Assembly (NCBI GenBank): GCA_964342835.1
Contig: CAYFGJ010000008.1
Coordinates: 1-19,373 of the forward strand
Origin: GCA-2716945 sp964342835
Lineage (GTDB): Bacteria > Pseudomonadota > Gammaproteobacteria > GCA-002705445 > GCA-002716945
Length of the DNA: 19,373 nucleotides
Direction: 5' to 3'
Of this stretch, positions 15,262 to 19,373 are shown one piece after another. A model generated the notes under the pieces. It ran no database searches and was not told where the DNA came from. It saw only the letters and a list, made by a program, of their open reading frames with translations. The translations under genes and the position numbers were made by a program. Position 1 is the stretch's first letter; every line of letters starts with the position of its first letter.

Positions 15262-16137
15262 ATGAGAAAAAGAAAGGCCTTAGGGTCTGGATTAGAAGCT
15301 CTACTAAGTACAACTTCAGAATCTGTACAAGATCAACCATCTTCAAAGTCTGGCCAGCAAATCAATGGCATAATAAATATACCGATCGATAAAATTTCTA
15401 GAAATCCATCACAGCCCCGTAAAAATTTTTCAGAAGAAGCATTGTCAGCTATGGGAGAGACAATAAAATTAGTAGGCCAGCTTCAACCTATAATTGTTAA
15501 AAAAACCAAAGATGGTTATGAATTAATTGCAGGAGAAAGACGATGGAGAGCAATGCAGACTATTCGTTCGGAGATGATACAAGCTGTAGTAATTGAATCA
15601 GACCAAAAACAATCAGCAATCAAAGCCATAGTTGAGAACGTTCAACGTGAACAATTAAATGCTATAGAAGAATGTGAAGCATTAAACAAGTTGTACTCAG
15701 AATATGGAATGAATCATGACGATATTGCAAAATTTGTTGGTAAGTCAAGATCTCATATTACAAATATTATGAGACTGAATTCGTTGTCTGAATTCGTTAA
15801 ATCTAAATTAATGCAAGGATTAATAGAAATGGGTCATGCACGATCTGTTTTAACATTATCACATAAAGAGCAAGAGCAGCTAATAAGATCTGCCATAGCA
15901 AAAAAAATGTCAGTCAGGCAAATTGAGAAAATAGCTCAAAGCAAACAATTTGATCATGTCCATAATATTGTGAAAAAAACCAAAAATCCTGATACAGCAT
16001 TTCTAGAGAGGGAGCTAACAGATATACTGGGAGCGAAGACCAAAATTACTGCATCAGCTAAAGGCAAAGGTACTATCAATATAAGGTTTACTAGTATTGA
16101 TGAGTTACAAGGCATCATAAAAAAGATCAAAAAATAG
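15262..16137 (+). CDS. parB: Chromosome partitioning protein ParB
   Basis: A 291-residue ParB/Spo0J. The N-terminus MRKRKALGSGLEALL is the ParA-stimulating segment typical of chromosomal ParBs. The CTP-binding core has NPSQPRKNF (48-56), GERRWRAM (91-98) and ENVQRE (125-130). The helix-turn-helix at about 152-172 (DDIAKFVGKSRSHITNI) would recognise parS, and the C-terminal region dimerises. In known systems CTP lets ParB clamp DNA at parS and slide outward. The start codon ATG at 15262 gives the standard N-terminus; AAGAG is 12-16 bases upstream. A TTGACT at 15222 has no well-spaced -10, so co-transcription with parA is more likely. Confidence 0.97.
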   Translation: MRKRKALGSGLEALLSTTSESVQDQPSSKSGQQINGIINIPIDKISRNPSQPRKNFSEEALSAMGETIKLVGQLQPIIVKKTKDGYELIAGERRWRAMQTIRSEMIQAVVIESDQKQSAIKAIVENVQREQLNAIEECEALNKLYSEYGMNHDDIAKFVGKSRSHITNIMRLNSLSEFVKSKLMQGLIEMGHARSVLTLSHKEQEQLIRSAIAKKMSVRQIEKIAQSKQFDHVHNIVKKTKNPDTAFLERELTDILGAKTKITASAKGKGTINIRFTSIDELQGIIKKIKK

Positions 16138-16171
16138 TAATATTAATTATTAATAAACAGAAACATATAAA

Positions 16172-16200
16172 TTGAATCCATTTCAATTGTCTTTTATACT
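16172..16200 (+). promoter_or_regulatory. Candidate sigma70 promoter of the atp operon
   Basis: TTGAAT (16172-16177) and TATACT (16195-16200) are separated by 17 bases, matching the consensus at 4/6 and 5/6. It lies in the 113-base gap after parB, with the predicted transcript start near 16207. A perfect inverted repeat AATTGAA/TTCAATT (16170-16176 and 16182-16188) covers the -35 and part of the spacer and could be an operator. Confidence 0.6.
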
Positions 16201-16202
16201 TA

Positions 16203-16240
16203 CATGAGCCTTTAAGGCTAAGGTTTTTTGCTCGTGGTGA
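16203..16240 (+). promoter_or_regulatory. Structured 5' leader of atpI
   Basis: AGCCT-TTA-AGGCT at 16207-16219 is a short hairpin that would sit at the very 5' end of a transcript begun at the promoter above. A longer alternative pairs CATGAGC (16203-16209) with GCTCGTG (16230-16236, one G-U pair), ending at the putative ribosome site GGTGA (16236-16240). A T6 run at 16224-16229 follows the small hairpin, so a weak terminator for parB is another reading. Confidence 0.35.
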
Positions 16241-16250
16241 ACGTCTAAAC

Positions 16251-16601
16251 GTGTTAAGAGTAATACAGTATCAAGCGTTAATATCATTTGGTGTAGCGCT
16301 TGTTTTTATGAACTTAGGTTCAGCAAATATCTGGCCATCGTTGTATGGTGGTCTAATATCTGTGCTAAATACATTACTTCTAGCTAGAGGCGTTGACAAT
16401 GCAGCTGAAGCTGCTAAAGAGCAACAAAAAGGAAGAAGCGCCTGGCTACTATTTAAAAGTTTGTTCTTAAGAATGGCTTTAATATTAATTGGTTTTTACA
16501 TAGGAATAGTTAATCTTAAATTTGAACCTATTGAAATATTAGTAGCTTTTGCATTAGCTCAAATAGGTTATGTCTTCTTCAAAACCAAGTACATATATTA
16601 A
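16251..16601 (+). CDS. atpI: ATP synthase protein I
   Basis: A 116-residue membrane protein at the head of the ATP synthase operon. Four hydrophobic stretches are visible (about 5-20, 26-44, 66-84 and 90-110), with a charged loop AAEAAKEQQKGRSAW between the second and third, the normal AtpI layout. AtpI assists c-ring assembly in some bacteria and is not essential in others. The start is GTG at 16251 with GGTGA 10 bases upstream; the frame stays open further upstream but offers no better start near the family's usual N-terminus. Sequence conservation in this family is low, so the call rests partly on position. Confidence 0.88.
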   Translation: MLRVIQYQALISFGVALVFMNLGSANIWPSLYGGLISVLNTLLLARGVDNAAEAAKEQQKGRSAWLLFKSLFLRMALILIGFYIGIVNLKFEPIEILVAFALAQIGYVFFKTKYIY

Positions 16602-16616
16602 TTACGAGAGAAGTAA

Positions 16617-17396
<780 letters not shown>

Positions 17397-17414
17397 TTTT
17401 TTAAAGAGGTTATT

Positions 17415-17711
17415 ATGGAAAACACACTTACACCTGAGATGATAACGCAAATTTATTCATCTACTAGCTTAGGAGTATCAATAATGCTCGCTGCAGCGGG
17501 ATTTGGTTCTGCTATTGGCTGGGGACTTATATGTATGAAATATATAGAAGGTATTGCTAGGCAACCAGAAATGCTTCCAGCTCTGAGAATTCAAATGTTT
17601 ATTACAGCTGGATTAATGGAATCATTTCCTTTTATTGTGTTGGCTTTTGCGATGTTTTTTGTTTTTGCCAATCCATTTATTGGAGCTGCTAAAGCAGCTA
17701 TTGGCGCCTAG
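17415..17711 (+). CDS. atpE: F0F1 ATP synthase subunit c
   Basis: A 98-residue hairpin of two membrane helices (about 17-42 and 60-86) joined by the polar loop ARQPE (48-52). The ring of c subunits rotates as ions bind and leave the carboxylate in helix 2. That residue is Glu69 in GLMESFPF, where E. coli has Asp61. Helix 1 has W36 in GFGSAIGWG, at the position of E. coli Ile28 and of the Na+-ligand Gln32 of Ilyobacter; with no Gln and no Tyr partner, proton coupling is inferred. The ends are longer than the 79 residues of E. coli AtpE. AGAGG precedes the ATG. Confidence 0.96.
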   Translation: MENTLTPEMITQIYSSTSLGVSIMLAAAGFGSAIGWGLICMKYIEGIARQPEMLPALRIQMFITAGLMESFPFIVLAFAMFFVFANPFIGAAKAAIGA

Positions 17712-17729
17712 AAAAGGAGTACACAAGAT

Positions 17730-18200
17730 ATGAATGTAACTGCAACATTATTTGGTCAGATGATTACATTTGTCATCTTTGTTTGGTTTATTAAGGCTTT
17801 TTTGTGGGAGCCACTTACCACTGCCATGGAAGAGAGATCTAAAAAGATTGCAGATGGCCTGGCGTCGGCAGAGCTTGGTAAGAAAAAAATGGCTGAAGCA
17901 GCTACAGAATATGAGAAAACATTAAAAGAAGCTAAGGATAAAGCATCCGATGTTTTAAACCAGGCTCAACAACAATCAAGCACAATTATTGATGAAGCTA
18001 GAAGCAAAGCTAAACTAGAGGCTAATAAAATACTAGAATCTGCAAAACAGCAAATAGATCAAGAAACAAACATTGCTAAAGAAAGTTTGCGAAGAGAATT
18101 ATCTACTATTTCTTTAGAATGTGCAGAAAAAATTATAGATAAGGAAATTGATAAGAATAAGCATAATGAAATTATAGAAAAGGCACTGAAGAGTTTATAA
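17730..18200 (+). CDS. atpF: F0F1 ATP synthase subunit b
   Basis: A 156-residue peripheral-stalk subunit, the same length as in E. coli. One N-terminal membrane helix (about 5-26, with [17 protein letters not shown]) is followed by a long, highly charged, alanine-rich coiled coil with [15 protein letters not shown]. The b dimer links subunit a in the membrane to delta at the top of F1. A strong AAAGGAG precedes the ATG. The stop codon shares one base with the atpH ATG (TAATG), implying coupled translation. Confidence 0.96.
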   Translation: MNVTATLFGQMITFVIFVWFIKAFLWEPLTTAMEERSKKIADGLASAELGKKKMAEAATEYEKTLKEAKDKASDVLNQAQQQSSTIIDEARSKAKLEANKILESAKQQIDQETNIAKESLRRELSTISLECAEKIIDKEIDKNKHNEIIEKALKSL

Positions 18201-18736
18201 TGACAGATAATTATACATATGCAAGACCCTATGCAGAAGCAGCATTTAAAACTGCTGATGCAGACAAGACTGTTGCAGATTGGAAAAATGATTTGGAAAC
18301 ACTTTCATATGTCACTGATAGACAAGATATTAAAGCTTTATTATCTAATCCAAAAGTAAGCCAATCTAAATCAATTGAATTTCTTATGAGCTTTTTAAAA
18401 GATAAAAAAAATTCAAAAATGATTAATTTTTTAAATAACCTTTTTGCTAACAAAAGAATATTTTACCTAAAAGAAATATATGAACTATATGACAAAATAT
18501 CATCTGCCTCGAAAAATATATCGGTTGCTGAGATAGAAACTTCATATGAGTTGACACCCAAACAGAAAGATTCTATTAAGAATTTTTTAAATAAAAAGTT
18601 TCAAAACAAGATAATTGTACAAGAATTAATTAATAAAAATTTGCTAGGTGGTGTAAAAATAAAAATTGATGATGAGGTTATTGATTTTAGTATAAAAAAT
18701 AAACTAGAACAAATGAAACAAGAATTAATAAAATAA
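18200..18736 (+). CDS. atpH: F0F1 ATP synthase subunit delta
   Basis: A 178-residue protein (177 in E. coli) with the typical N-terminal [10 protein letters not shown] and C-terminal [17 protein letters not shown] patterns. Delta sits on top of F1 and binds subunit b, fixing the stator. The middle helices include the loop [15 protein letters not shown]. It starts within the stop codon of atpF, and atpA follows after 13 bases. Confidence 0.96.
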   Translation: MTDNYTYARPYAEAAFKTADADKTVADWKNDLETLSYVTDRQDIKALLSNPKVSQSKSIEFLMSFLKDKKNSKMINFLNNLFANKRIFYLKEIYELYDKISSASKNISVAEIETSYELTPKQKDSIKNFLNKKFQNKIIVQELINKNLLGGVKIKIDDEVIDFSIKNKLEQMKQELIK

Positions 18737-18749
18737 ACAGGAAATTAAG

Positions 18750-19373
18750 ATGACTATAAATCCTACAGAGATAAGCGATTTAATAAAAGAAAAAATAAAG
18801 AAGTTTGATATCAGTTCCGATATACATAACGAAGGAACTGTTATCACATTAACAGATGGTATAGCAAGAATATATGGTATTACCGAGGCTTTGCAGGGAG
18901 AAATGTTAGAATTCCCTAATAAAACTTATGGGATGGCATTGAATCTTGAAAGAGATTCTGTTGGTGCTGTAATTTTAGGGGACTACAAGCATATATCTGA
19001 GGGTGATACTGTTAAATGTACAGGAAGAATTTTGGAAGTTCCTGTTGGAGATGAGTTGTTAGGCAGAGTTGTAAATTCATTGGGGGAACCCATTGATAAT
19101 AATGGAGATATTAAAACAACAAAATCCTCTCCTATAGAAAAAATAGCACCCGGTGTTATAGAAAGAAAATCTGTTGATCAACCTGTACAAACCGGATTAA
19201 AGTCAATTGATTCAATGGTTCCAATAGGTAGAGGGCAAAGAGAGTTAATTATTGGAGATAGACAAACAGGCAAAACTGCTGTGGCTATTGATGCAATCAT
19301 AAATCAAAAAGATACTGGCATAAAATGTATATATGTTGCCATAGGACAAAAAGCATCTTCAATTGCAGCAGTT
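18750..19373 (+). CDS. atpA: F0F1 ATP synthase subunit alpha, 3' truncated by window edge
   Basis: The first 208 residues of the alpha subunit, which forms the F1 hexamer with beta and carries noncatalytic nucleotide sites. The N-terminus has [10 protein letters not shown] and [16 protein letters not shown]; the beta-barrel has GEMLEFP and [11 protein letters not shown]; the nucleotide domain has [19 protein letters not shown], whose P-loop is the usual GDRQTGKT. The frame is open to the last base; roughly 300 residues are missing. The ATG at 18750 is preceded by CAGGAA. The operon very probably continues with atpG, atpD and atpC. Confidence 0.98.
   Translation, partial: MTINPTEISDLIKEKIKKFDISSDIHNEGTVITLTDGIARIYGITEALQGEMLEFPNKTYGMALNLERDSVGAVILGDYKHISEGDTVKCTGRILEVPVGDELLGRVVNSLGEPIDNNGDIKTTKSSPIEKIAPGVIERKSVDQPVQTGLKSIDSMVPIGRGQRELIIGDRQTGKTAVAIDAIINQKDTGIKCIYVAIGQKASSIAAV

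Noticed and set aside
17415..17711. Sodium-coupled c ring suggested by Glu69-Ser70
   Set aside because: The Na+ signature also needs the helix 1 Gln and the helix 2 Tyr; here these positions are Trp and Ile, so proton coupling is more likely.

Overview
The window is a chromosomal replication-origin neighbourhood from an A+T-rich bacterium. The gene order (gyrB-recF-dnaN-dnaA | rpmH-rnpA-yidD-yidC-mnmE-mnmG-rsmG-parA-parB-atpIBEFHA) and the proteins themselves point to Gammaproteobacteria. In particular, GyrB is about 800 residues with the long insertion after the TOPRIM motifs, and AtpA and MnmG are closely like the enterobacterial proteins. Genes are tightly packed with many 1-5 base gaps or overlaps, no insertion sequences and no RNA genes, which suggests a compact or streamlined genome. 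I cannot name the genus from sequence alone.

Left arm, bases 1-8146. A truncated SDR-type epimerase/dehydratase gene (+) converges on four to six leftward genes: an orphan ParA-like ATPase, xthA (exonuclease III), gyrB, recF, dnaN and dnaA. xthA, gyrB, recF and dnaN are separated by only 1-4 bases and probably form one transcription unit. Two near-perfect parS centromere sites (TTTCACGTGAAA cores) lie inside recF. The 182-base dnaN-dnaA gap holds a perfect consensus DnaA box and a very A/T-rich tract, making it the best oriC candidate. The 101-base dnaA-rpmH gap holds a perfect 12-base inverted repeat that places a TATAAT element on each strand.

Right arm, bases 8248-19373. All genes run rightward: L34 (rpmH), the RNase P protein (rnpA), YidD and the YidC insertase, the tRNA-wobble-uridine modification pair MnmE/MnmG, the 16S rRNA methyltransferase RsmG, the chromosome-partition pair ParA/ParB, then a promoter and the F-type ATP synthase operon atpI-B-E-F-H-A (atpA is cut by the window end).

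The genes work together as initiation (DnaA, DnaN, RecF, GyrB), origin segregation (ParA/ParB acting on the parS sites across the origin), translation apparatus and membrane-protein biogenesis (YidC inserts AtpE), and energy conservation. Gene direction diverges from the dnaA/rpmH junction, as expected for leading-strand genes on both sides of an origin. No gene-free stretch exceeds 300 bases. I found no convincing undescribed system. The items most worth a second look are the parS sites embedded in recF codons, the symmetrical dnaA-rpmH promoter repeat, the atp leader, the Glu-type c subunit, the divergent RsmG and the partnerless ParA.
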